A stretch of 64,000 nt of DNA from Allobosea sp. WAO (GCF_001509835.1 NZ_JXTJ01000001.1:1-64000), one strand, 5' to 3'. Shown: positions 46,444 to 56,094, numbered from the stretch's first letter. Translations and numbers: made by a program. The notes: generated by a model from the sequence alone, not told the origin.

Positions 46444-47693
46444 GTTCTGGGCTCCCTGACGAGCCGGCCGGCGACGGCGCTCTCGACGCATTCGGCGAGC
46501 GAGCCATAGGTCACGGCATAGCCGGTATTGCCGGGGGCATAATGGGCGAACTTGCCGGAATTGGTCATCAGCACCCCGCCTTTCAGCTCCGGCAGGATCG
46601 GGGTCACCACCACGCAGGTGTCGACGACGAAGACGACGCCCGCCTGTTCGAGGGCGCGGCGCCGGCCCTGTTCCTCCAGCGGCTTCAGGACATGGCGGCC
46701 GGTATTGGCATAGAGCGGCCGCGTGAGCTTTCGCCCTGCGAGGCGCCTTTCGAGCGCCTCGATCTCGGCGAGCGAGAGATGCGGCGAGCCGATCGCGACC
46801 GCGTCGACCTGGTCCGTGGTGCCGGAGGTGGAGAGCCGCGCCAGCTCGGCCGCGACGTGCTCCGGCGTGACGCACAGCGTGCGTTCCGGGGCAAGCCCGC
46901 CGAGCGCGGTCGCAAGGTCAGATGCTTCCGGCGTCATCCCGGCGACATGGAAGAGGCCGACGCCGCCGGCCGAGGCCGCCGCGGCGCCGAGCGCCTTGAG
47001 CTTGTCCTCGTCGGCGAGGCCCTGCAGCCCATCGATCACCGCGATCTCGCTGCCGGCCTCGCGGCCGAGCAGGGCGCCGAGCACGGGATAGAACACCTCC
47101 GCGCCGCGCAGCGCCTGCGACAGGCCGGAGACATCGATCACCAGCGTCGCGCGCCGGTTCTCCTGTCGGTGCAGCCCGTAGTCGGGGGCGCGTCCAGCGA
47201 TGGCGCAGGCGATGTCGAGGAAATCGCCATAGCGGTTGGTGCGGGCGCCGAGCACCGAATTGCAGAAGACGACGGCATTGGATTCGCCCCAGGCGACATC
47301 CGTGCCCTGCCTCGGCCGATGACCCGCCTGATAGGGCGCGCAGGTCCAGCTCGGCTCGCACCCCATCGCCTCATAGGCGCGCATCATCCGCGCCGCCATG
47401 GCGTGCTGGTCCGGCGGCAGGCGCGTCGCGATGCAGCCATGCGGGGTGAGCGCGCCGACATTGAGGGTGGCGCGCACTGCGACGCGGGCCCCGCCCGCGA
47501 CCAGTCTCTCGGCGAAGAGCGTGCCGGAATCGCCATGGTAGAGCGCGCCGTCGATATGGGCCGAGGCGATCGGGATCAGCCTGGGCGCGCTCATCAGGCG
47601 GGCCGCCTCGGCGACGATGCGCATCGCCATGGCTGCGCCGTCGCTCTGCGCGCCGCCCGCGATCGCATGTTCCTCGGCCGAGAGCTCAGGCAT
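46434..47693 (-). CDS. Aconitase X large (catalytic) subunit
   Basis: The 419-residue DUF521/AcnX protein has ASAHIDGALYHGDSGTLFAE, AVVFCNSVLGARTNRYGD, GLFHVAGMTPEA, VVFVVDTCVVVTPILP and MTNSGKFAHYAPGNTGYAV. Cysteines in FCNS and DTCVV are candidate Fe-S ligands. It would form one enzyme with the small subunit (two-chain, type II-like arrangement). Sequence family alone allows cis-3-hydroxyproline dehydratase. Position between pcaB (8-base overlap) and pcaD points to another dehydration step in a ring-derived or lactone pathway. Family sure, substrate open. Confidence 0.9.
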   Translation of the reverse strand: MPELSAEEHAIAGGAQSDGAAMAMRIVAEAARLMSAPRLIPIASAHIDGALYHGDSGTLFAERLVAGGARVAVRATLNVGALTPHGCIATRLPPDQHAMAARMMRAYEAMGCEPSWTCAPYQAGHRPRQGTDVAWGESNAVVFCNSVLGARTNRYGDFLDIACAIAGRAPDYGLHRQENRRATLVIDVSGLSQALRGAEVFYPVLGALLGREAGSEIAVIDGLQGLADEDKLKALGAAAASAGGVGLFHVAGMTPEASDLATALGGLAPERTLCVTPEHVAAELARLSTSGTTDQVDAVAIGSPHLSLAEIEALERRLAGRKLTRPLYANTGRHVLKPLEEQGRRRALEQAGVVFVVDTCVVVTPILPELKGGVLMTNSGKFAHYAPGNTGYAVTYGSLAECVESAVAGRLVREPRTWA

Positions 47694-49059
47694 TGCCGCT
47701 CATGTATTCGCGCTCCTCCTCATAGAGCACGAGGATGCGGTCGATGATGGCGTCGGTGGCGCCGCGATAGGTCGTGGGATCGAAGAGGTCGTCCAGCTCT
47801 TCAGGCGAAAGCTTACCGGCGAGTGCCGGGTGATCGGCGAGGACGTCCCTGAGATGGCGGCCGCTGGCGATGCAGTCGCGGCTGGCCTCCTCGAGCAGAT
47901 GATGGGCTTCGCCACGGCCGATGGTCTGCGCGAGCGCGAGCGAGACGCGTTCGGCCATGACGAGCCCGTTGGTCAGATCGAGATTGTACTGCATCTGCTC
48001 CGGAAAGACCTGGAGCCCCTCGATCAGCGTCACGGCCTGGTTCAGCGCCGAGCCGGCGATCAGGAAGAGCTCGCGCAATGTCAGCCATTCCGCGTGCCAG
48101 CCGCCCATGGCCCGCTCATGTTCCTGCGGCATCGCGGCGAGCATGGTCGAGACCAGGCCTGGCCCGCGCTTGGCGGCAGCGAGGATCAGCGTGCACAGCA
48201 CCGGGTTGCGCTTGTGCGGCATCGCCGAGGAGCCGCCCTTGCCGGGCGCTTCCGGTTCGGCCAGCTCGGCGATCTCGGTCTGGGCCATCAGCGCGATATC
48301 CCCAGCCATCTTGCCGAGCTGGCCGAGCAACAGGCCGAGCTCGGTCGCGATCATGGCCGGGCGCCGGCGCTCGCTGTGCCAGGGCACGCGCACGGCGCCG
48401 ATCGAGGACATGTTGCGGGCGAAGGCTTCCGACACCGCATCGGCCTTGTCGCCGAGCGAGGCGAGGCTGCCGGCGGCGCCGCCGAGCTGGTGTGCGGACT
48501 TCCCCCAGATCATGAAGTCGTCGTGGAAGGCGATGATCGGGCTTAGCCAGTTGGCGGCCTTGAGCCCGAAGGCGATCGGCACCGCATGCTGGAGGAAGGT
48601 GCGGCCGATCATCGGGGTGCGGCGGTGCTCGCGGACCAGCCCGGCGAGTGCGTGGGCGAGACGGGCGGAGCGTTCCAGCAGCAGTTCCCAGGCCGCGCGG
48701 TATTGCTGGGCCTGGCCGGAATCGATCACATCCTGGCTGGTGGCGCCGTAATGCACCCATTTCGCGGCGTCCGGGTCGGCCGCGGCGACGCGGGCGGTTA
48801 GCGCCTTGACCAGCGGGATGGCCGGATTGCCGGCGAGCGTCGCGGCCTTGCCGATCGCGTAGACATCGTAGAGCCCGGCCTCGCAGGCCTTCGCGATGGC
48901 GTCGGCCGCCGCGGCGGGAATGACACCGACCTGCGCCTGCGCCTTGGCGAGCGCCGCCTCGAAATCGAGCATGCCCTGCAGGCTCGCCCGGTCGTCGAAC
49001 AGGGCAACGAATTCCTGGTCGGCGAAGAGCTCGCCGTAAAGTCCGGTGGGGTCAGCCAT
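47686..49059 (-). CDS. pcaB: 3-carboxy-cis,cis-muconate cycloisomerase-like protein
   Basis: The 457-residue protein of the fumarase/aspartase superfamily has the signature GKGGSSAMPHKRNPV, the TSQDVIDSGQAQQYRAAW segment and GRTFLQHAVPIAFGLKAANWL, as in PcaB. PcaB lactonises 3-carboxymuconate to 4-carboxymuconolactone. It is first in the operon, divergent from coxG with 214 bases between. No pcaH/pcaG dioxygenase or PcaQ-type LysR regulator is near, so its true substrate may differ from protocatechuate products. Confidence 0.88.
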   Translation of the reverse strand: MADPTGLYGELFADQEFVALFDDRASLQGMLDFEAALAKAQAQVGVIPAAAADAIAKACEAGLYDVYAIGKAATLAGNPAIPLVKALTARVAAADPDAAKWVHYGATSQDVIDSGQAQQYRAAWELLLERSARLAHALAGLVREHRRTPMIGRTFLQHAVPIAFGLKAANWLSPIIAFHDDFMIWGKSAHQLGGAAGSLASLGDKADAVSEAFARNMSSIGAVRVPWHSERRRPAMIATELGLLLGQLGKMAGDIALMAQTEIAELAEPEAPGKGGSSAMPHKRNPVLCTLILAAAKRGPGLVSTMLAAMPQEHERAMGGWHAEWLTLRELFLIAGSALNQAVTLIEGLQVFPEQMQYNLDLTNGLVMAERVSLALAQTIGRGEAHHLLEEASRDCIASGRHLRDVLADHPALAGKLSPEELDDLFDPTTYRGATDAIIDRILVLYEEEREYMSGNA

Positions 49060-49273
49060 GCCGGCCCGCGAGGGTTAGCAGCCTGTGGTTCGGGGCGTGC
49101 TTGACGGCGTGCAACCTTAGCCTCCCTCTGTCGCCTCCGGCCTTGGCGAATGCCGGCGTTCCGGTAAAGGAAGAGGCGTTGGTTTCTGGATAGACCCGAG
49201 GCGAGGGCGGCCGCAACCTGTTGCGGCGTTGGCCGGGCCAAGAGTATGCGCGCAATAGAATGGGAGTGACGCC

Positions 49274-49726
49274 ATGGCGATGACCATGAACGGAGAGGCG
49301 CTGTTGCCGGCCGCCAAGGCGGTCGTCTGGGCAAAGCTCAACGATCCCGAGGTGCTGAAGGCCGCCATTCCCGGCTGCGAGCAGCTCAACAAGGATGACG
49401 ACACGCATTTCTCGGCCGTGGTCAAGGTCAAGCTCGGTCCGGTCAAGGCGACCTTCAAGGGCAAGGTCGAGTTGCAGGATCTCGACCCGCCGAACGGCTA
49501 CCGGATCGTCGGCGAGGGCGAGGGCGGCATCGCCGGCTTCGCCAAGGGCGGCGCCAAGGTCACGCTCGAGGATGCCGAGGGCGGCCAGACGCTGCTGCGC
49601 TACGAGGTCGATGCGCAGGTCGGCGGCAAGCTGATGCAGCTCGGCTCGCGCCTGATCGATTCGGTCTCGAAGAAGCTGGCCGACGAGTTCTTCGCCAATT
49701 TCGCCAAGGCGGTCAGCGAGGGCTGA
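49274..49726 (+). CDS. coxG: CoxG-like SRPBCC protein
   Basis: The 150-residue protein of the CoxG family has LPAAKAVVWAKLNDPEVLKAAIPGCEQL, KVKLGPVKATFKGKVEL, GEGEGGIAGFAKGGAKVTL and a C-terminal SRLIDSVSKKLADEFFANF. CoxG is linked to membrane association or maturation of aerobic CO dehydrogenase-type enzymes. It lies 1.8 kb from coxS, separated by a chemoreceptor on the opposite strand. A GGGAG site precedes the ATG. Confidence 0.92.
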   Translation: MAMTMNGEALLPAAKAVVWAKLNDPEVLKAAIPGCEQLNKDDDTHFSAVVKVKLGPVKATFKGKVELQDLDPPNGYRIVGEGEGGIAGFAKGGAKVTLEDAEGGQTLLRYEVDAQVGGKLMQLGSRLIDSVSKKLADEFFANFAKAVSEG

Positions 49727-49749
49727 AGCGGTCTTCGATTTGCTCAGCC

Positions 49750-49856
49750 CTCATCCTGAGGAGCGCCGCAGGCGCGTCTCGAAGGATGCTCCAGCGATCT
49801 CCCGAGCCTCCTGAAACATCCTTCGAGACGCCGCTCACGCGGCTCCTCAGGATGAG
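49750..49856. repeat. Nested inverted repeat, family A, between coxG and a chemoreceptor gene
   Basis: The outer arms CTCATCCTGAGGAG (49750-49763) and CTCCTCAGGATGAG (49843-49856), and the inner arms CGTCTCGAAGGATG (49775-49788) and CATCCTTCGAGACG (49817-49830), are identical to the element at 34371-34487. Only the spacers differ. The flanking genes converge. Confidence 0.88.
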
Positions 49857-49883
49857 GGCTTTGAGGGGGCGTATTTCTGGGAG

Positions 49884-51233
49884 CTACGAAGCCTTGCGCA
49901 GGGCGGCGAGCGCCTCGCTGACCGTCGCCTCGGCGGCGCCGACCTGCTGGGCGATGTCGGCGGCGGCTGCATTGGCGCGGCCGAGCGCCTTCTCGGTCGT
50001 CTCCAGGCTGTCATTGACGCGGTTGGCGCTGCCGATCGCCTCGTCGGAGCTGCTGGCGACATCGGCGGCATCGCGCGAAATGCCGGTGGTGACGTAGCTC
50101 TGCTGGGCGACGGCCTCCGAGATCGCCTCGGAATCGGCCTTGATCTCGCCGATCGTCATGCCGATCGAGGCGGCCCTCTCGCTGCAGGCCGCGGCACTGG
50201 CGGTGAGCTGGGCAATCTGGCTGGAAATGTCCTGCGTCGCGTTCGCGGTCTGGGTCGCCAGCGTCTTCACCTCGGCGGCGACGACGGCGAAGCCGCGGCC
50301 CGACTCGCCGGCGCGCGCAGCCTCGATCGTGGCGTTGAGCGCCAGAAGGTTGGTCTGTGCGGCGATGTCGGCGATCATGCCGACGACGGTGCCGATATTG
50401 CCGGTGACCTCGCGCAGCTTGGCGATCGCCTCGTTCATCGCGCTGGCATCCGCCACGGCGCGGTTGGCGATCTCGAGGCTCTGGCGGGCGCGCTGGCCGA
50501 TCTCGGCGATGTTGACCGCCATCTCCTCGGAGGCTGCGGCGGTCTGCATCGCCTTCTCGCGGACCAGCATCGAGGTTCGGGCGACTGAGCCGACCTGGCT
50601 CTTGATGAAGCTGCTTGCCTCGGCGGTCTCGCTGGCGGTCGCCATGAACTGTTCGACGGCGCCGCTGATCCTTGTGTCGAGCTTGCCGATCCGCGAGGTC
50701 AGCGTGGCCGCGACCTCGTCGAGCGTCACGCCACGGCGCTGCGCCTCGGCCGCCTCGAACTCGCGGTCGAGCGACATCGCGGTGTTGACGTCGTAGGTCA
50801 GCACCCGCTCGATGATGAAGAGATCGCGCGGGATGTCGCGGCGCGAGAAGACGAGCCTTGTCCGGCTCTCCTCCAGGAAGATCCGGAACAGGGTGAAGGC
50901 GATCGAGGCGCGGGCACGGGCCCCGACGCCGGCGCGGCGCTCCAGCACGGTCAGCCGCTCGAGCGAGTCGCAATAGCGCTGGTCGAAATCGCCGTCGAAG
51001 GTCAGGCGGAAATGATCGGCCTCGGCGAGGTAGAGTTCCGCCGAGAGCGGCTCGACGCCTTCGCGCAGGCGTGGATGGATCGAGAACGCGCGGTCGAAGT
51101 CCTCCTCGACGACCTTGCCGATGACGCGCTCGACGATGTCGCGATAGCGGCGCAGGCGCTTGCGCTGCGCCTCATCGTAGCCGATCGCGCCGAGCCGGCG
51201 CTGGACGTGATCGAGAAGCGTAGCCAATGGCAC
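49884..51233 (-). CDS. Soluble chemoreceptor with a degenerate globin-coupled sensor domain
   Basis: The 449-residue protein (GTG start at 51233) has no membrane helix. Residues about 1-165 follow the protoglobin/globin-coupled sensor pattern: [25 protein letters not shown] near 70-94, then [17 protein letters not shown]. In HemAT-like proteins this last stretch carries the proximal heme His (the xHxRxG position); here Glu98 occupies it. The C-terminal part is a normal MCP signalling domain ([36 protein letters not shown]). It therefore may sense something other than heme-bound gas. It sits inside the cox cluster. The globin assignment is from pattern only. Confidence 0.75.
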   Translation of the reverse strand: MPLATLLDHVQRRLGAIGYDEAQRKRLRRYRDIVERVIGKVVEEDFDRAFSIHPRLREGVEPLSAELYLAEADHFRLTFDGDFDQRYCDSLERLTVLERRAGVGARARASIAFTLFRIFLEESRTRLVFSRRDIPRDLFIIERVLTYDVNTAMSLDREFEAAEAQRRGVTLDEVAATLTSRIGKLDTRISGAVEQFMATASETAEASSFIKSQVGSVARTSMLVREKAMQTAAASEEMAVNIAEIGQRARQSLEIANRAVADASAMNEAIAKLREVTGNIGTVVGMIADIAAQTNLLALNATIEAARAGESGRGFAVVAAEVKTLATQTANATQDISSQIAQLTASAAACSERAASIGMTIGEIKADSEAISEAVAQQSYVTTGISRDAADVASSSDEAIGSANRVNDSLETTEKALGRANAAAADIAQQVGAAEATVSEALAALRKAS

Positions 51234-51358
51234 GATCCGTGATGGCGACGATCTCAGGTCGTCGTTCGACAGCTGATCCTGCGCAGGCGAGGTTAAGAAA
51301 CTCCAAAAACAGCCGCTCTAACCGAGTTTGCGAGGGGAATTCCGCGATAGGGCCCAAA

Positions 51359-51374
51359 CGACGTGAAAACGTCG
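51359..51374. promoter_or_regulatory. Inverted repeat in the region upstream of coxS
   Basis: CGACGT-GAAA-ACGTCG is a perfect 6-base inverted repeat 185 bases before the coxS start, in the 325-base region (51234-51558) between the divergent chemoreceptor and coxS. The rest of that region has a TTGACC at about 51409 as a possible -35, but no convincing -10. Confidence 0.35.
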
Positions 51375-51558
51375 CGAAAACGGGGCTCCCGGCGACCCGT
51401 CTCCCGCTTGACCGCGGAAAATCCCGGGTCCACATTCAATTTGAAGTTGTTCCAAGGAAAAATCGTCTTCGGTGCAGACGCGCCGGAAACGCGAATGGGC
51501 CGGCGGTCGAGTTGTCTTCCGCCAGGCTGCGAAAACAGGCTTCTGGAGGGAGTGCCCC

Positions 51559-52059
<501 letters not shown>

Positions 52060-52167
52060 CGGTTTCCGGAAGGCCGGGACCGGCAGGACCGGCGCGGCCT
52101 TCTTCCAATGCGATCCCCGAAACATGCTGAGAGCGCCCGCCAAGAGGCGCCACGCCAGGAGGAATCC

Positions 52168-54531
52168 ATGTCCGCCACCGGAATCGGCGCTCCCGTCCGC
52201 CGCAAGGAAGATCATCGCTTCATCACCGGCCAGGGCCGCTATACCGACGACATCAACCGGCCGGGCCAAGCCCATGCCTATTTCCTGCGCTCGCCGCACG
52301 CGCATGCGACGCTGAAGAAGATCGACACGAAAGCCGCCGCGGCGATGCCGGGCGTGCTCGGCATCTTCACCGGCGACGACCTCGCCGCCGACAAGATCGG
52401 CGGGCTGATCTGCGGCTGGATGATCCACAACAAGGACGGCTCGCCGATGAAGGCCGGGCCGCATCCGGCACTGGCGCAAGGCAAGGTCCGCTATGTCGGC
52501 GACCATGTCGCGGTCGTGGTGGCCGAGACGCTGGCGCAGGCGCGCGATGCGGCCGAGGCGATCGAAGTCGACTATGGCGTGCTGCCGGCGGTGGTCGACA
52601 CCGCGACGGCGGCGCAGGCCAAGACACAGCTCCATGCCGAGGCGCCGGGCAACACGGTGTTCAACTGGCATCTAGGCGACAAGGACGCGACCGAGAAGGC
52701 CTTCAAGGCCGCCAAGCATGTGACGAAGCTCGATCTCGTCAACAACCGGCTGGTGCCGAATGCGATGGAGCCGCGCGCCGCGGTCGGCGATTACGACCAG
52801 GGCGAGGGCGCCTTCACGCTCTACACCACCAGCCAGAACCCGCATGTCGCGCGGCTCGTGCTCTCGGCCTTCATCGGCATCGCGCCGGAGAACAAGCTGC
52901 GAGTCATCGCGCCGGATGTCGGCGGCGGCTTCGGCTCGAAGATCTTCATCTATGCCGAGGAGACGGTCTGCGTCTGGGCGGCGAAGAAGGTCGGCCGTCC
53001 CGTGAAATGGACCTCGGATCGCACCGAGGCCTTCCTTTCCGACGCGCATGGCCGCGACCACGTCACCCATGCCGAACTTGCGACCGACGCCGAGGGCAAG
53101 ATCCTCGGCATGAGGGTCAAGACGACGGCCAATCTCGGCGCCTATCTCTCGACCTTCTCCTCCTCGGTGCCGACCTATCTCTACGCGCCGCTGCTCTCGG
53201 GTCAGTACGACATCCCGGCAATCTATTGCGAGGTCGACGCGGTCTACACCAACACCGCGCCGGTCGACGCCTATCGCGGCGCCGGGCGGCCGGAGGCGAC
53301 CTTTGTGGTCGAGCGCCTGATCGAGGTCACGGCGCGTCAGCTCGGCAAGGACCCGGCCAAGTTCCGGATGCAGAACTACATCAAGAAGTTCCCGCATCAG
53401 ACGCCGGTGATCATGATGTACGACACCGGCAATTACGGCGCCTCGATGAAGAAGGCGCTGGAGCTGATCGACTATAAGGGTTTTGCCAAGCGCAAGCGCG
53501 ATTCCGGCCGCAACGGCAAGCTGCGCGGCATCGGCTTCTCCTCCTATATCGAGGCCTGCGGCATCGCGCCTTCGGCGGCGGTCGGCTCGCTCGGCGCCGG
53601 CGTCGGCCTGTGGGAATCGGCGGAAGTCAGGGTCAATCCGATCGGCACGATCGAGGTGCTGACCGGCTCGCACAGCCACGGCCAGGGTCATGAGACGACC
53701 TTCGCCCAGCTCGTCTCCGATCGGCTTGGCGTGCCGCTGGAAAACGTCTCGATCGTCCATGGCGACACCGACAAGGTCCAGATGGGCATGGGCACCTATG
53801 GCTCGCGCTCCGGCGCCGTCGGCATGTCGGCGATCGCCAAGGCGCTCGACAAGGTGATCGCCAAGGGCAAGAAGGTCGCCGCCTATGTGCTGGAGGCCGA
53901 CGAGGCCGATATCGACTTCAAGGACGGCAATTTCCTGGTCAAGGGCACCGACCGGAAGCTCGATTTCGGCTCCTGTGCGCTGCAGGCCTATGTCGCGCAT
54001 AAGTTCAACGGCCAGGATCTCGAGCCGGGGCTGAAGGAAGGGGCGTTCTACGACCCGACCAATTTCACCTTCCCGGCCGGCGTCCATATCTGCGAGCTCG
54101 AGATCGATCCCGATACCGGCGTGACCCGGATCGAGCGCTGGGCTGCGGTCGATGATTTCGGCAACGTCATCAACCCGATGATCGTCGAGGGGCAGGTCCA
54201 TGGCGGCATCGCCCAGGGCGTCGGCCAGGCGCTGCTCGAAGGCGCCCGCTACAATGCCGATGGCCAGCTCGTGACCGCGAGCTTCATGGATTACTGCATG
54301 CCGCGGGCCGACGATCTGCCGTCCTTCCAGGTTGGCATGACGGTGACGCCGTGCCCGTCCAACCCGCTTGGCATCAAGGGTTGCGGCGAGGCGGGTGCCA
54401 TCGCCTCGCCCCCCGCCGTGATCAACGCCATCACCGACGCGCTCGGCCATGAGGACATCGCCATGCCGGCGACGCCGCAGGCGGTCTGGCGCGCGGCGCA
54501 GAAGACGCTTTCTAGGATGGCTGCTGAATAA
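52168..54531 (+). CDS. coxL: Molybdenum hydroxylase large subunit, form II CO-dehydrogenase-like (CoxL-like)
   Basis: The 787-residue protein has the molybdopterin motifs [10 protein letters not shown] and [15 protein letters not shown], and the base-containing [14 protein letters not shown]. The active-site loop reads [10 protein letters not shown]. This is the form II signature, not the AYxCSFR of true (form I) CO dehydrogenase, so the substrate may be an aldehyde, a heterocycle or another compound; CO use is unproven. The start is the ATG at 52168 after AGGAGGAA. The subunit order S-L-M is also form II-like. Confidence 0.92.
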   Translation: MSATGIGAPVRRKEDHRFITGQGRYTDDINRPGQAHAYFLRSPHAHATLKKIDTKAAAAMPGVLGIFTGDDLAADKIGGLICGWMIHNKDGSPMKAGPHPALAQGKVRYVGDHVAVVVAETLAQARDAAEAIEVDYGVLPAVVDTATAAQAKTQLHAEAPGNTVFNWHLGDKDATEKAFKAAKHVTKLDLVNNRLVPNAMEPRAAVGDYDQGEGAFTLYTTSQNPHVARLVLSAFIGIAPENKLRVIAPDVGGGFGSKIFIYAEETVCVWAAKKVGRPVKWTSDRTEAFLSDAHGRDHVTHAELATDAEGKILGMRVKTTANLGAYLSTFSSSVPTYLYAPLLSGQYDIPAIYCEVDAVYTNTAPVDAYRGAGRPEATFVVERLIEVTARQLGKDPAKFRMQNYIKKFPHQTPVIMMYDTGNYGASMKKALELIDYKGFAKRKRDSGRNGKLRGIGFSSYIEACGIAPSAAVGSLGAGVGLWESAEVRVNPIGTIEVLTGSHSHGQGHETTFAQLVSDRLGVPLENVSIVHGDTDKVQMGMGTYGSRSGAVGMSAIAKALDKVIAKGKKVAAYVLEADEADIDFKDGNFLVKGTDRKLDFGSCALQAYVAHKFNGQDLEPGLKEGAFYDPTNFTFPAGVHICELEIDPDTGVTRIERWAAVDDFGNVINPMIVEGQVHGGIAQGVGQALLEGARYNADGQLVTASFMDYCMPRADDLPSFQVGMTVTPCPSNPLGIKGCGEAGAIASPPAVINAITDALGHEDIAMPATPQAVWRAAQKTLSRMAAE

Positions 54532-54539
54532 TCTCGCGG

Positions 54540-54638
54540 TCATCCCGGACAAGCCGCGAAGCGGCGCCGATCCGGGATCCATTCCTGAACGGTTCAGGCA
54601 TGGATCCCGGCTCTCCGCTTCGCTCCGGCCGGGATGAC
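54540..54638. repeat. Palindromic repeat (family B) between coxL and coxM
   Basis: The outer ends GTCATCCCGG (54540) and CCGGGATGAC (54629-54638) enclose the inner arms CCGGGATCCAT (54572-54582) and ATGGATCCCGG (54600-54610), with CCTGAAC-GGTTCAGG at the tip. It lies within what should be one operon, so it may form an RNA hairpin that protects or sets the ratio of the subunit messages. Confidence 0.8.
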
Positions 54639-54668
54639 GCCCACGAAATTCAATAGGGGATCATACCC

Positions 54669-55475
54669 ATGTACGCTTTCACCTATCACCGCCCGACCAG
54701 CGCCCGGCAGGCCGCCGGCCTGCTCGCCAAGAAGGAAGACGCCAAGCTGCTCGCCGGCGGGCACACCCTGCTGCCGACGATGAAGCAGCGCCTGGCTTCG
54801 CCCGCCGCGCTGGTCGATCTCTCCTCCTGTGCCGACCTCAAGGGCATCGCCCGCAAGGGCCGCAATGTCGTGATCGGCGCGATGACCACCCATGCCGAGG
54901 TCGCGGCCTCGCCGGATGTGCAGGAGGCGATTCCCGCACTGGCTTACCTCGCCAGCCATATCGGCGATCCGCATGTGCGCCATCGCGGCACGATCGGCGG
55001 CTCTGTCGCCAACAACGATCCGGCGGCCGATTATCCCGCTGCGCTGCTGGCGCTCGGCGCCACGATCGTCACCAACCAGCGCAAGCTTAGTGCGGCCGAG
55101 TTCTTCACCGGGCTCTACGAGACCGCGCTGGAGGAGGGCGAGATCATCACCAAGGTCTCGTTCCCGCTGGCGTCGAAGGCGGGCTACGCCAAGTTCCGCA
55201 ATCCGGCCTCGCGCTATGCGCTGGTCGGCGTCTTCGTCGCCAAGCGCGGCAGCGAGATCGCGGTCGCTGTCACCGGGGCGGGCGAGGGCGGCGTCTTCCG
55301 CTGGCCGGAGGCGGAGGCGGCGCTGAAGGCGCGCTTCACCGCGAAATCGCTCGACGGGCTGAAGCATCCCGCCAAGGGCATCAATGCCGACATGCATGCC
55401 GATGCCGAATACCGCGCCCATCTGATCGGCGTGATGGCGAAGCAGGCGGTGGCACAGGCGACCGGGAAGGCGTGA
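54669..55475 (+). CDS. coxM: Molybdenum hydroxylase FAD-binding subunit (CoxM-like)
   Basis: The 268-residue protein has the two FAD motifs, KLLAGGHTLLPTMKQRL near residue 33 and RHRGTIGGSVANNDPAADYPAALLAL near residue 100. A C-terminal CODH flavoprotein domain follows. It accepts electrons from CoxS and passes them to the respiratory chain. It is third in the S-L-M order, 137 bases after coxL across a repeat. Confidence 0.94.
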   Translation: MYAFTYHRPTSARQAAGLLAKKEDAKLLAGGHTLLPTMKQRLASPAALVDLSSCADLKGIARKGRNVVIGAMTTHAEVAASPDVQEAIPALAYLASHIGDPHVRHRGTIGGSVANNDPAADYPAALLALGATIVTNQRKLSAAEFFTGLYETALEEGEIITKVSFPLASKAGYAKFRNPASRYALVGVFVAKRGSEIAVAVTGAGEGGVFRWPEAEAALKARFTAKSLDGLKHPAKGINADMHADAEYRAHLIGVMAKQAVAQATGKA

Positions 55476-55486
55476 GCGGGCCAGCC

Positions 55487-55705
55487 GCTCCCTTCTCCCC
55501 TTGCGGGAGAAGGTGGCCCGAAGGGCCGGATGAGGGGGCGCGCAGGTTTACCCGTCATGCTCGCCCTTGTGGCGAGCATCCATGTCTTGAACACGGCGCT
55601 CGATCAGTGAAGTGAAGACGTGGATGGTCGGGACAAGCCCGACCAGGACGACGATGCGTCGCGCGATCCCTCACGCCAAACCTCTCCCGCAGGGGGAGAG
55701 GGCGC
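55487..55705. repeat. Mosaic of intergenic repeats after coxM
   Basis: Three pieces follow one another. 55487-55535 has CTTCTCCCCTTGCGGGAGAAGG (family C). 55552-55655 has GTCATGCTCG, CGAGCATCCATGTCTT and GACGTGGATG with GGGACAAGCCCGA (family D). 55675-55705 has CCTCTCCCGCAGGGGGAGAGG (family C). The 55476-55737 gap holds no gene I can support. Such stacking suggests a site where repeat elements accumulate between convergent genes. Confidence 0.75.
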
Positions 55706-55737
55706 AACTCGCGGATCGTCTTTCGGGCGGCGTCAAC

Positions 55738-56094
55738 TCAATAAAAGAACCGCTCCTCGACGATCTTGCCGTTCTTCACCGTGTAGAGGCCGACCTCGTG
55801 CATCTTGCGGCGTTCGCCGCTCTCCTTGACGGTGACGTCGAAGTAGAAGGTCACGGCGAACTGCTCGCCGTTGAGGTACGGGCCTTCGGTGGTGAAGTCG
55901 TGCAGTTCGTGATTGGCGACCCACCACTCGCCCTTCTGCCGGACCGCGTCCTTGCCGCGGCAGACTTCCATCGGGCCCGGCATGTTCTCGTAGCTGACGA
56001 TGTCGTCGGCGTTGTAGGCGCTCGCGGCCTGCTCGTGCCGGCCATCCTTGAGCAGGGCGACGAAGTCGGTGGCGAGTTCTGCGATGCTGGTCAT
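55738..56094 (-). CDS. SnoaL-like/NTF2-fold protein
   Basis: The 118-residue product, MTSIAELATDFVALLKDGRHEQAASAYNADDIVSYENM, has the fold pattern of SnoaL-like cone proteins: N-terminal helices, then a curved sheet ending in VGLYTVKNGKIVEERFFY. Function is unknown. It interrupts the cox genes on the opposite strand together with the TRIC-like gene. Confidence 0.78.
   Translation of the reverse strand: MTSIAELATDFVALLKDGRHEQAASAYNADDIVSYENMPGPMEVCRGKDAVRQKGEWWVANHELHDFTTEGPYLNGEQFAVTFYFDVTVKESGERRKMHEVGLYTVKNGKIVEERFFY

Noticed and set aside
46444..46875. Upstream extension of the AcnX small subunit frame
   Set aside because: It overlaps the large subunit in another frame; the family N-terminus begins at 46443.
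44302..49059. Full protocatechuate pathway
   Set aside because: No pcaH or pcaG dioxygenase and no PcaQ-type regulator is in the window, so I do not call it a complete beta-ketoadipate pathway.
52672..54582. A 636-residue open frame opposite coxL
   Set aside because: It is the antisense shadow of the molybdenum hydroxylase large subunit, with no motifs of its own.
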